NCBI GenBank assembly: GCA_905212085.1
Contig: CAJMDF010000052.1
Span: forward strand, 1-9,875
Source of the DNA: an uncultured Clostridium sp.
Lineage (GTDB): Bacteria > Cyanobacteriota > Vampirovibrionia > Gastranaerophilales > Gastranaerophilaceae
Length of the DNA stretch: 9,875 bases
Direction of reading: 5' to 3'
In this document: piece after piece, positions 1 to 6,098 of the stretch
Position numbering within the stretch: the first letter of the stretch is position 1
Layout: every line of letters starts with the position of its first letter
Program-made: the position numbers and the translations under genes
The notes under the pieces: model-generated
What the model saw: the letters and a program-made list of their open reading frames with translations, nothing else
What the model was told of the DNA's origin: nothing
The model's database searches: none

Positions 1-1
1 T

Positions 2-2182
2 GTTTTTGAAGGGAATGTTGGAGAATTAGAAAACTGTATTCGACAAACATGTATGACAGCTTTATTTATGAATAAGAATAAAGAATATATCGAAATTAAT
101 AATTTACATTTACCGAATACATTGAATTTTGCGAATCGTACGATTTCTTTTATGGAACATCATGTGTTGACAATTGATCAATTAAAAGAGGAATCGAAAA
201 AGAATACTGATAAAACGGTATTAAAAGAAGTAGATAAATGGACGGTTAAGCTTCAAAATAATGAAATCTTGATTGATGAGTATTTTGATCATATTTATTT
301 ACATGTAAGTAAACAAATTAATCAGATTTTGTTTTCTGATCAGAGTGAACTATATGCTTCCAATATAAATATTATTGATTCTTTAAAAGCAATCATTGAA
401 ATGGTGAATCAAAAGTATCGATGTAATTTAAAAGATAAAGATATTAATGTGATTTGTATGTATTTGGTGGATTATTTTTCTAATTATTCTACATACTCTA
501 AATTAAATACAGATTCTTATGATGTTTTTATTGGCTTAATCAAGAAATATTATGCGAATGAATATAAACTTGTTTCAGCAATGAATGAATTGATAGAATC
601 ACATTTAAATTTATATGTGAATGAGTTCTTCTTGTCATGTTTAGCGTTATATTTATCTAAAGCTTTAACATTATCTGAACAGCAACAAAGAGTAGGTGTG
701 ATACTAGCCCATGGATATGCGACAGCTTCTTCAATAGCTTCCAGTGTAAATGAAATGTTGGGGCAATATGTGTTTGAGGCAATTGATATGCCTTTGGATA
801 CAACAACAGACCAAATATTGGTTAAGTTAAAATCTTTTATTGATAGATATACGAAAATAAAAGATTTGATTTTATTGGTGGATATGGGATCTTTAGAAAA
901 AATATATGATCATTTATCACATATAACAAATTTTAATATTGCCATCGCAAACAATGTTTCAACCAAATTTGCGTTGTTCGTTGGAGAGGGCATCATTAAA
1001 AATGAGCCATTGAAGCAGATTTTTGATGAGTCTATTGGAATGTTGGATACAAATTACAAAATTACAGAGCGAAAAGAAAAAGAAAAAATTATTTTATGTT
1101 CTTGTGCAACGGGAATGGGTACGGCTGAAAAATTAAAAGAGATTTTAAAAGAAAAACAGGCTGAAATTTATGCTTTTTCAAGCATTATGAGAATTTCAAA
1201 TAACAATATAAACGAGGAAGAAAAAGAATATTGGAACAAATGGGGAAAAAAGATTTTTAATTATTCATTCTGCATGGACAAATTCGGTACAATTTGCAAA
1301 AATGAAGTTCCGGAGGAGATTTTAAAAGATTACCTCTCCACTCGTAAGAGAAATTTTGAAATAAATAAGATTTACCTCGAATGGCAAAAAGAAAAAATAT
1401 TTAACACACTAATTTTTTCAAAAGATGATTGTGCGGAATATGGTTTTAATGTTCAGGAAGCACGAGAATTAGAAAAATTAGGCGGTTTTGTGAAAACTGG
1501 AGCTGATGAAATTCCTCTTACTTTGCTTGCTCGTTCGATTAAAGGGAAATTAAAAGTTGCTCCGATATTTTTAGAGCCTGATTGCAAGGATTTGATTTCA
1601 AATTACGAGGATGTATCTATTGAAAAATCTGTAAAAGGTCAGTTAACTCTTGCAGGCTGTGACATCTGTGAGCCCTGTGATGCGGATATTTTATTGTACG
1701 TGAATAACTTTAAAGAAAAGCAGGGAGAAATCGTCATGAAAGTCCCTACAGAACCGTTTGGAGGAGAATTCAAAACTCCTGACAAAAATTTCATGATTGC
1801 AGATGTGAGATTTGCGAATGGTGCTGATAATGCTTTTGTGAAAAAATTATTTGAAAACGATTTGAATGAAAATTTTTATGGTTATTCAGCTTGGAATACT
1901 TCGGCAAATTCTTTAGGAAGTCTTATTTGCGGTGCAAAAGTAAAATATTTTGCTGAAAGTTTTGATAGATCTGCATTCCAAAAACTTCAAACAGTAAGAT
2001 TTTTAGATGACTGGGCTTATCAGGCAAACGTTCGTCAAAATTTAAAATCCCCTGATGTAGATAAAATTACCTCTGAAATGCGACATTATGAGAATGTTGT
2101 TTTTGACAAACTGAAGTCAAAATATAAAATAGATTATAAATTTCCTTGGAATAGATTATTTGAGGTAGAGATTTGCATTTAG
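2..2182 (+). CDS. Chimeric ORF: LevR-type sigma-54 regulator C-half joined to DUF4127 C-part (5' partial)
   Basis: The frame is open from base 2, so the gene begins outside the window; the ATG at 53 is internal. Numbering from that ATG, the preceding residues (GNVGELENCIRQ) match the end of a sigma-54 AAA+ domain. Then come a PRD-like helical region (about 75-205), an EIIA-Man-like domain (about 213-340) with candidate phospho-His H220 in LAHGYATA, and the start of an EIIB-like domain with the Cys loop CSCATGMGTA at 349-358. That order is typical of LevR/ManR activators of PTS operons. From about residue 371 (YAFSSIMR) to the end the protein is instead DUF4127-like: NEEEKEYW, DIxEPCDADILL-type and SAWNTSANSLG segments. 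The rest of EIIB, the second PRD and the DUF4127 N-terminus are missing. Such a hybrid would probably be non-functional as either parent. DUF4127 has no established function known to me. A recombination or assembly joint is the likeliest cause. Confidence 0.75.
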   Translation, partial: VFEGNVGELENCIRQTCMTALFMNKNKEYIEINNLHLPNTLNFANRTISFMEHHVLTIDQLKEESKKNTDKTVLKEVDKWTVKLQNNEILIDEYFDHIYLHVSKQINQILFSDQSELYASNINIIDSLKAIIEMVNQKYRCNLKDKDINVICMYLVDYFSNYSTYSKLNTDSYDVFIGLIKKYYANEYKLVSAMNELIESHLNLYVNEFFLSCLALYLSKALTLSEQQQRVGVILAHGYATASSIASSVNEMLGQYVFEAIDMPLDTTTDQILVKLKSFIDRYTKIKDLILLVDMGSLEKIYDHLSHITNFNIAIANNVSTKFALFVGEGIIKNEPLKQIFDESIGMLDTNYKITERKEKEKIILCSCATGMGTAEKLKEILKEKQAEIYAFSSIMRISNNNINEEEKEYWNKWGKKIFNYSFCMDKFGTICKNEVPEEILKDYLSTRKRNFEINKIYLEWQKEKIFNTLIFSKDDCAEYGFNVQEARELEKLGGFVKTGADEIPLTLLARSIKGKLKVAPIFLEPDCKDLISNYEDVSIEKSVKGQLTLAGCDICEPCDADILLYVNNFKEKQGEIVMKVPTEPFGGEFKTPDKNFMIADVRFANGADNAFVKKLFENDLNENFYGYSAWNTSANSLGSLICGAKVKYFAESFDRSAFQKLQTVRFLDDWAYQANVRQNLKSPDVDKITSEMRHYENVVFDKLKSKYKIDYKFPWNRLFEVEICI
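1133..1165 (+). other. Joint between LevR-like and DUF4127-like coding sequence
   Basis: Protein homology switches here from the EIIB-like Cys loop to the DUF4127 YAFSSIMR motif without a stop codon. The DNA is A-rich and low in complexity, around gattttaaaagaaaaacagg, which would suit microhomology recombination or assembly collapse. A rough hand count over ten 60-base lines on each side gave about 27% GC before and about 33% after. The downstream value resembles the rest of the window. The exact breakpoint cannot be fixed by eye. Confidence 0.6.
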
Positions 2183-2715
2183 TTGAAATTTTATTTTTAG
2201 CAGTTGCATTAGGAATTGATTGTCTTGTGGTATCATTTTCGCAAGGTTTGATATTTACTCATAATAGGGTTAAAAACTCGTTGGCTCTTGCTTTTACAAT
2301 GGGATTAGCTCAAGGGGTAATGCCGTGTTTCGGTTATATTTTTACAGGGTTGATAAGCAGTTATATTCAAGCTTATGCAAAATGGCTTGTTTTTATTATA
2401 TTTTTTATCCTGGGTGCAAAGTTTATATATGAAGCGTTCCAAGAAAAAGATGAAAAAATTTGCTGCATAGGTATAAAATGTCTGATAAGTCTTGGTATAG
2501 CTACAAGTATTGATGCGCTTGCATCAGGGGTAAGTTTGAATTTGACAAAAACTCCGCTTTTATTATCTGTTTTATTAATTGGTTTTATGTCATTTTTTAT
2601 GTCTATGGCAGGTTTTTGGTTAGGAAATTTTTTCAAGAAATTGCCCTCGAAATATCTCGAAATTTCAGGCGGTTTGATTTTGATTATTCTTGCCTTTAAG
2701 AGTATTCTTTTATAA
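2173..2715 (+). CDS. mntP: MntP-type manganese efflux pump
   Basis: This 180-residue inner-membrane protein has about six hydrophobic segments, the family's usual size, and exports Mn2+ from the cytoplasm. The hallmark motifs are present: ALGID at 12-16 (usually ALGMDAFAVS) with acidic D16; GLAQGVMPCFGY at 44-55; and TSIDALASG at 111-119 with D114. These two aspartates correspond to the membrane acidic residues needed for Mn export in the E. coli protein. The start is TTG at 2173, preceded by the Shine-Dalgarno-like gaggtagag at 2162-2170. That site lies inside the last codons of the preceding frame, and the two genes overlap by 10 bases, so translation is probably coupled. Family mntP genes are often controlled by the yybP-ykoY Mn riboswitch or MntR. 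Neither is visible here, and the upstream DNA is coding. The motif set is convincing; the metal is taken from family knowledge. Confidence 0.88.
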   Translation: MHLVEILFLAVALGIDCLVVSFSQGLIFTHNRVKNSLALAFTMGLAQGVMPCFGYIFTGLISSYIQAYAKWLVFIIFFILGAKFIYEAFQEKDEKICCIGIKCLISLGIATSIDALASGVSLNLTKTPLLLSVLLIGFMSFFMSMAGFWLGNFFKKLPSKYLEISGGLILIILAFKSILL

Positions 2716-2930
2716 ATTGGCATGCCCAAAACAGGCATGGATATTAAATGTTTTACAATTCTTAATACGTTTTAAAATCATGGAAAACCATGGCATGAGC
2801 ATGTTTGCATGATTTGAAATCTGAAAACCATGTGATAGCTTAATTTTTAGCATGATTGACTTTTGAAAAACGGCTGTATCGTACTAATTACGGGGTTTGT
2901 TACAAATATTCACAATCTCATGTTCTGCCC
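2716..2930. other. CATG-rich non-coding stretch
   Basis: No reading frame of useful length is seen. CATG occurs ten times between 2721 and 2922 (at 2721, 2736, 2779, 2789, 2794, 2800, 2808, 2829, 2851, 2919), where about one would be expected by chance. Some copies form short hairpins, for example CATGG-aaaa-CCATG at 2779-2792. The string gaaaaccatg occurs twice, near 2783 and 2823. The role is unknown. Confidence 0.5.
2721..2739 (+). terminator. Weak hairpin just after mntP
   Basis: CATGCC (2721-2726) pairs with GGCATG (2734-2739) around a 7-base loop, starting six bases after the mntP stop. No uninterrupted T run follows, only gatattaaatgtttt, so it could be a poor terminator or a 3' end-stabilising hairpin. 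Confidence 0.3.
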
Positions 2931-2958
2931 TTGAAATAATTCCCTTATTTTTTATAAT
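2931..2958 (+). promoter_or_regulatory. Sigma-70-type promoter for the small Cys-rich gene
   Basis: The -35 is TTGAAA (2931-2936), the spacer is 16 bases, and the -10 is TATAAT (2953-2958). Transcription would start near 2965, giving a leader of about 108 bases before the gene at 3074. Confidence 0.6.
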
Positions 2959-2965
2959 GTAATTA

Positions 2966-3073
2966 AGGACGAGTGGAGAGGTGAAAAAAGCCTCTGATAA
3001 GGGATTATGACAGATTAATTCTGCCTGATTTACCGTACTTGGGTAAGATAGTTAAAAGTGGAGATTATATAAA
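2966..3073 (+). promoter_or_regulatory. Structured 5' leader, possible cis-regulatory RNA
   Basis: Between the promoter and the small gene are three consecutive short stem-loops. They are AGAGG/CCTCT (2977-2981 with 2991-2995, A-rich loop), CAGA/TCTG (3011-3014 with 3020-3023) and TTACC/GGTAA (3030-3034 with 3042-3046). A likely ribosome site, gtggag (3058-3063), follows. I could not match it to preQ1, fluoride, guanidine, c-di-GMP, THF or yybP-ykoY consensus features. The short stems may be chance, but the leader is long for a 73-codon gene. Confidence 0.35.
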
Positions 3074-3295
3074 TTGTTTAGAAGTAGGGATATGGGAAGA
3101 GCTGTTGCAGTGAGAAGATGGACGCCTACGGCTCTTGAATGTTATAAAAGAGGATGTAACTGTGAAGGTTGTTTTTACAAAGATTTTTTCAGCGGGTCTT
3201 CTCAAAAATGTCAGATGAAAGCTTCAGTGCTTGAATTAGTAAGAGTTATCGGAACTCCTAACGTAGAATTACAACAGTTCATTATTGAAGATTAG
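3074..3295 (+). CDS. Small cysteine-rich conserved-looking protein, function unknown
   Basis: This 73-residue soluble protein has no signal peptide. Its centre reads WTPTALECYKRGCNCEGCF, with cysteines at 23, 28, 30 and 33 and another at 47 (KCQMK). The compact Cys cluster suggests a small metal-binding or structural knuckle. The C-terminal KASVLELVRVIGTPN looks helical. I recall similar short proteins with a WTxxALECYxxGCNC...KCxMKxxVLELVR pattern in anaerobes, but no assigned role. The TTG start at 3074 is supported by gtggag ten bases upstream. An internal ATG at 3092 (MGRAVAVRRW) is the alternative, but its upstream aggga lies almost against it. The gene appears monocistronic, with its own promoter and a long structured leader. 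Confidence 0.75.
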   Translation: MFRSRDMGRAVAVRRWTPTALECYKRGCNCEGCFYKDFFSGSSQKCQMKASVLELVRVIGTPNVELQQFIIED

Positions 3296-3351
3296 TGAGC
3301 CTCTATAGATACTAAAAACTTAATTTTTTAGAAATAATCTTGGAAAAAGGC

Positions 3352-3380
3352 TTTAAAAATCAAATTAAATATGTTATAAT
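3352..3380 (+). promoter_or_regulatory. Promoter of the hibernation factor gene
   Basis: A perfect -10, TATAAT, lies at 3375-3380. A weak -35, TTTAAA, lies at 3352-3357, 17 bases upstream. The leader is short and ends in a strong ribosome site, AGGAGG (3399-3404), six bases before the ATG. Confidence 0.55.
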
Positions 3381-3410
3381 GTACAAGCAGTATGTTATAG
3401 GAGGTTCCAC

Positions 3411-3773
3411 ATGCACATTTACGTAAACGGAAGAAACATTGAAATCACTGATGCTATCAAAGCATATGTGAAAGAAAAAATTGGTAAGGTAGCTACTCAC
3501 TATGATCAAATCCAAGGAATTGATGTAGTGCTTTCAGTTATCAAAAACCCTGCTGCTTCCGGAAAACACGTTGCAGAAGTCAGCTGTAAAATGTCAACAG
3601 GCGTTGTACGCTGTGAAGAAGCTGCAGATTCTATGTATGAAAGTATTGACTTATTAGCTGACAAATTAGCTAGACAAGTACAAAAATTTAAGGATAAAAG
3701 CATAGGTTCTGATAAGTCTTCTATTAGAACAGAAGCAAAAGTTGAAGAACCGGCTGAAACAGTCGAAGAATAA
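3411..3773 (+). CDS. hpf: Ribosome hibernation promoting factor, HPF/RaiA (YfiA) family, short form
   Basis: This 120-residue cytosolic protein binds the 30S subunit at the decoding region and silences or protects idle ribosomes in stress or stationary phase. The S30AE/YfiA fold covers about residues 1-96. It starts with MHIYVNGRNIEITDAIKAYV and includes the pattern KIGKVATHYDQI, the VSCKMSTGVVRCEE strand and the MYESIDLLADKLARQVQKFKDK helix. A 24-residue acidic, disordered tail follows (EAKVEEPAETVEE). The second dimerisation domain of long HPF (about 180-190 residues) is absent, so 100S formation by the long-HPF route is not expected. The start has a near-ideal AGGAGG. The gene is bounded by its own promoter and a strong terminator, so it is probably monocistronic. 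The symbol raiA would be equally acceptable. Confidence 0.88.
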   Translation: MHIYVNGRNIEITDAIKAYVKEKIGKVATHYDQIQGIDVVLSVIKNPAASGKHVAEVSCKMSTGVVRCEEAADSMYESIDLLADKLARQVQKFKDKSIGSDKSSIRTEAKVEEPAETVEE

Positions 3774-3782
3774 GAAAGTTTT

Positions 3783-3813
3783 AGAGGCACTTGAAAAGGT
3801 GCCTCTATTTTTT
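3783..3813 (+). terminator. Rho-independent terminator of hpf
   Basis: AGAGGCAC (3783-3790) pairs perfectly with GTGCCTCT (3799-3806) around an 8-base loop. It is followed by attttttag, with a six-T run at 3808-3813. It lies ten bases after the hpf stop. Confidence 0.85.
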
Positions 3814-3831
3814 AGTTTGTAATTTTTGTTT

Positions 3832-3843
3832 TATAATAGATTT
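3832..3843 (+). promoter_or_regulatory. -10 box placed for a leaderless glycosyltransferase mRNA
   Basis: TATAAT at 3832-3837 is followed by six bases and then ATG at 3844. A start site 6-7 bases below the -10 would therefore fall on the A of the ATG. The -35 region (tttta-rich, 3809-3814) is poor and merges with the hpf terminator T run. No Shine-Dalgarno sequence precedes the ATG. Confidence 0.45.
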
Positions 3844-4629
3844 ATGATTAATAATAAAAAAGTAGTAATAATAATGCCTGCATATAATGCGGAAAAAACC
3901 TTAAAACAGACTTATGAAGAAATTTATAAGCCTTTTGTTGATGAGGTTATTTTGGTAGATGATAACTCGCAAGATAATACAAAATTAGTTTCAAAAGAGT
4001 TGAATATAACAACTATTGTGCATAAGGAAAATAAGGGCTACGGTGGTAATCAGAAATCTTGCTATAAAGCAGCTTTAAAAGCCGGTGCGGATATTGTTGT
4101 AATGCTTCATCCTGATTATCAATATACACCAAAACTTATTCCTGCAATAGTTTGTATGATGGCGTTCGGTCAATATGATTCTGTATTAGCATCAAGAATG
4201 CTTGGAAATTCTGCTTTGAAAGGCGGTATGCCTTTTTATAAATTTGTTGCAAATAAATTTTTAACTTGGTTTGAAAATGTTTTAACGGGAGAAAATTTAA
4301 CAGAATATCATACAGGTTTTAGAGGTTTTACAAAAGAAGTATTGGAAACTTTGCCTTTAGGTGAATGTGATGATGATTTCATTTTTGATAATGAAATGAT
4401 TGCATTGCTTTTCTATAACAAATTCAAAATAGGTGAGGTTTCTTGTCCTACAAAATATTTTAAAGAAGCATCATCAATTAACTTTATAAGATCTTGTAAA
4501 TATGGACTTGGAGTCCTAGCTGTAAGTTTAAAATACAGACTTGCAAAAATGGGCTTGAAGTCAAAAATATTTAAAGATAACGCTAAAAAATTAGATTTAT
4601 CAACTGAGATTGAATATTATTTTAAATAA
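3844..4629 (+). CDS. Family 2 glycosyltransferase (polyprenyl-phosphate sugar synthase-like)
   Basis: This 261-residue GT-A fold enzyme transfers a sugar from a nucleotide-sugar donor, probably to a lipid carrier or glycan at the cytosolic membrane face. It has the GT2 N-terminus VVIIMPAYNAEKTL (7-20), the nucleotide-binding VDDNSQDNT (38-46), the KGYGGNQKS loop (64-72), the metal-binding-type LHPDYQY (88-94) and the HTGFRGF acceptor motif near 158. DDFIFDNEM follows near 178. These features resemble the dolichyl/undecaprenyl-phosphate glycosyltransferase subgroup. The protein lacks the C-terminal membrane segments found in some members; only a modest hydrophobic patch, GLGVLAVSL, is present. 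ATG 3844 is preferred over a TTG at 3826, because the TTG frame runs through the TATAAT box and has no ribosome site. No other glycan genes are adjacent, so donor and product cannot be named. Confidence 0.85.
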   Translation: MINNKKVVIIMPAYNAEKTLKQTYEEIYKPFVDEVILVDDNSQDNTKLVSKELNITTIVHKENKGYGGNQKSCYKAALKAGADIVVMLHPDYQYTPKLIPAIVCMMAFGQYDSVLASRMLGNSALKGGMPFYKFVANKFLTWFENVLTGENLTEYHTGFRGFTKEVLETLPLGECDDDFIFDNEMIALLFYNKFKIGEVSCPTKYFKEASSINFIRSCKYGLGVLAVSLKYRLAKMGLKSKIFKDNAKKLDLSTEIEYYFK

Positions 4630-4669
4630 ATTTTTTAAATAAATAAATGACAAATAGTACGTTAATAAA

Positions 4670-4855
4670 ATTTATCAAAATATAAAAAAATTGCGATTAG
4701 AAAAAGGGTACTCTCAAGCAAAATTTGCAGAATTAACTGGGTTATCCGAAGATTATATCTCATTGATAGAAAATGGGAAGCGTACTCCAAGTTTAAAAAG
4801 GCTTATAATAATTGCTGATGTTTTGGAAATAGATGCATATAAATTGTTAATGTAA
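4670..4855 (+). CDS. Small XRE/Cro-type HTH regulator, start codon unclear, possibly broken
   Basis: The frame that ends at taa 4853-4855 encodes a complete HTH_3 domain. It runs from IKKLRLEKGYSQAKFAELTG through LSEDYISLIENGKRTPSLKRL to ADVLEIDAYKLLM. It is a likely DNA-binding repressor, close in style to the 69-residue regulator at 7863. The frame is closed by tag at 4655-4657 and contains no ATG or GTG before the domain. Possible starts are ATT 4670 (used here), ATA 4682, or TTG 4691, which would cut into helix 1. An ATG at 4647 in another frame (MTNSTL...) would join this frame if one base were added near 4665, giving about 69 residues. No Shine-Dalgarno sequence is seen. It is either a decayed gene, a base-calling or assembly indel, or a non-AUG start. 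Confidence 0.55.
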   Translation: MYQNIKKLRLEKGYSQAKFAELTGLSEDYISLIENGKRTPSLKRLIIIADVLEIDAYKLLM

Positions 4856-4888
4856 AAAACACCTCTTATATTAAGAGGTGTTTTTTTT
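4854..4888. terminator. Bidirectional terminator between HTH frame and HEAT gene
   Basis: There is a perfect 15-bp stem, 4854-4868 with 4872-4886, and a TAT loop. The core is CACCTCTTA/TAAGAGGTG, flanked by six A on the left and eight T on the right. It therefore works for + strand transcripts and, read the other way, for the HEAT gene whose stop is at 4925. Confidence 0.9.
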
Positions 4889-4924
4889 ATAATCCTTTTT
4901 GTTTTAATTCTTTAAGCTGCTTTA

Positions 4925-5782
4925 TTAGAATGTTGCAGCTGGTTTTTTCTGAGCTGTAGCACCTGGGATTGATTGCCAGTTTGCAGCCATGATTTTTTTG
5001 AATGATTTTAATGCTGTGTCTTCTAATTCACCTAATTCTTCAGCTTCCATAATTAATTCTCTTAAAGGAAGTAATGCTCTTTGGTCACGAAGTACACCTA
5101 ATGCTGCTGCTGCACCAGCTCTTACAAGTTCGTTTTCTGAACGGTTTTTCATAACATCGATTAATGCAGGAACAGCTTTTGTATCATTTAATTTACCTAA
5201 TGAAGTTACTGCATAAATTCTAACATTTACCCATTCGTCGTATAACATATTAATTACTTTATCAACAGCTTTTTTATTTCCGATTTCACCTAATGCACGA
5301 GTTGCATCACATCTTACGTTAACTTTTTCATGGTCTAAAGATGCGATTAATGCATCAGTTGCAACATCACCGATTTCGATTAGTGCATCTGTTGCTGTGA
5401 TACATACTTGAGGGTTTTCATCATTTAGAGCTTCTACAAGAGGTTCTACAACGATTTCACCGCCTAAACGACCTAATGCACGAGCTGCACGAACTCTTAC
5501 ATCTACGTTTCTGTCTTCACGTAAAGATTCAATTAAGTGAACTGTTGCTTTTGAATCGCCTAATTCACCTAATGCACGAGCTGCATATAATCTTACGGAA
5601 CCGTTTTTATCGTGTTTTAAAACTTCAATTAATGGTTCAACTGCTTTTGAATCGCCCATTTCACCAAGGATACGTGCCGCGTTATATCTAACTTTTTCTG
5701 AATTGCTTGTTTTAAGATCTGTCAATAATTCTTCAAAAGATTTTTTAACTTGTTTTTTCTTGCTGTTAACACTAATTGTCAT
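4925..5782 (-). CDS. HEAT-repeat protein (PBS-lyase-like repeats), seven repeats
   Basis: This soluble 285-residue protein is built almost entirely of 30-33-residue alpha-helical repeats. They begin near residues 31, 63, 95, 126, 156, 187 and 220, each opening with V-R-x-x-A and carrying ALGxxGDxxAVxxLIxxL. Such solenoids are protein-binding scaffolds. In cyanobacteria they occur in phycobilin lyases (CpcE/F, NblB), but the same repeat is widespread, and no chromophore role can be inferred. The N-terminus is lysine-rich (SKKKQVKKS) and the C-terminus ends in a short A/K/P tail. ATG at 5780-5782 is chosen because GGAGGA (5791-5796) lies eight bases upstream. An in-frame GTG seven codons earlier would put that site inside the gene. 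The gene is monocistronic as far as can be seen, with a 316-base upstream gap. The partner is unknown. Confidence 0.88.
   Translation of the reverse strand: MTISVNSKKKQVKKSFEELLTDLKTSNSEKVRYNAARILGEMGDSKAVEPLIEVLKHDKNGSVRLYAARALGELGDSKATVHLIESLREDRNVDVRVRAARALGRLGGEIVVEPLVEALNDENPQVCITATDALIEIGDVATDALIASLDHEKVNVRCDATRALGEIGNKKAVDKVINMLYDEWVNVRIYAVTSLGKLNDTKAVPALIDVMKNRSENELVRAGAAAALGVLRDQRALLPLRELIMEAEELGELEDTALKSFKKIMAANWQSIPGATAQKKPAATF
5289..5586 (-). repeat. DNA-level repeat inside HEAT gene
   Basis: The 18-base string cctaatgcacgagctgca (+ strand) occurs at 5472-5489 and 5568-5585, 96 bases apart (32 codons). A one-mismatch copy (gttgca) lies at 5289-5306. It encodes the ARALGE segment of successive repeats, showing recent or conserved internal duplication. 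Confidence 0.7.
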
Positions 5783-6098
5783 TAAATTTTTCCTCCGACA
5801 CACAATATTAAATTCTACTACACCTTATGAATTTATAAAAAATTTCGAGAATAAAATATTGCCTTTTTTACCTACTTATATTAATTTTTGTTAAATTATA
5901 TTCTTTTGGGATTTTAGAAGTGCAGTTGTATCGAATTTTTTAAGGGTAAAACTAACACTTTATATTAACAATATAACATGTTTTTTATTTTTTGTCTTTA
6001 AAAGGAACAAAATTGAGAAAAAACTAGTGTTTGTTTAATTAATAATTAGTGTCTTTCAATTATATTAAAGCCAAATTTGTAATAAAAATTCACAAATA
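5783..6098. other. Non-coding gap between kinase stop and HEAT gene start
   Basis: This AT-rich gap has no supported gene. On the minus strand a TATAAT at 5900-5895 could be a -10 for the HEAT gene (leader about 106 bases), but the -35 region (GCACTT) is poor. TATATT-aac-AATATA at 5961-5975 is a small palindrome that could be an operator or a chance AT palindrome. Short related strings taGTGTtt / taGTGTct recur at 6025-6055. I see no good terminator for the kinase gene. Confidence 0.4.

Noticed and set aside
2373..2738. Minus-strand open frame of 121 codons
   Set aside because: It is antisense to mntP, which has clear family motifs. It has no ribosome site and an unlikely composition.
2966..3050. 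Known riboswitch (preQ1, fluoride, guanidine, c-di-GMP, THF, yybP-ykoY) in the leader
   Set aside because: None of the conserved cores I know of is present; only generic short stems are seen.
3312..3331. CTAAAAA/TTTTTAG hairpin as terminator of the small Cys-rich gene
   Set aside because: The stem is 7 bp with a single G-C pair and no following T run, too weak to call.
3506..3790. Minus-strand open frame of 94 codons
   Set aside because: It is the shadow of hpf and runs into the hpf terminator.
4660..4690. Programmed -1 frameshift joining ATG 4647 to the HTH frame
   Set aside because: The local A AAA TTT sequence does not fit the X XXY YYZ slippery pattern, and no downstream stimulatory hairpin is seen. 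An indel or non-AUG start is simpler.
4989..5894. Plus-strand frames at 4989, 5476 and 5703
   Set aside because: They are antisense shadows of the HEAT repeats. The repetitive L/H-rich translation follows the repeated DNA.
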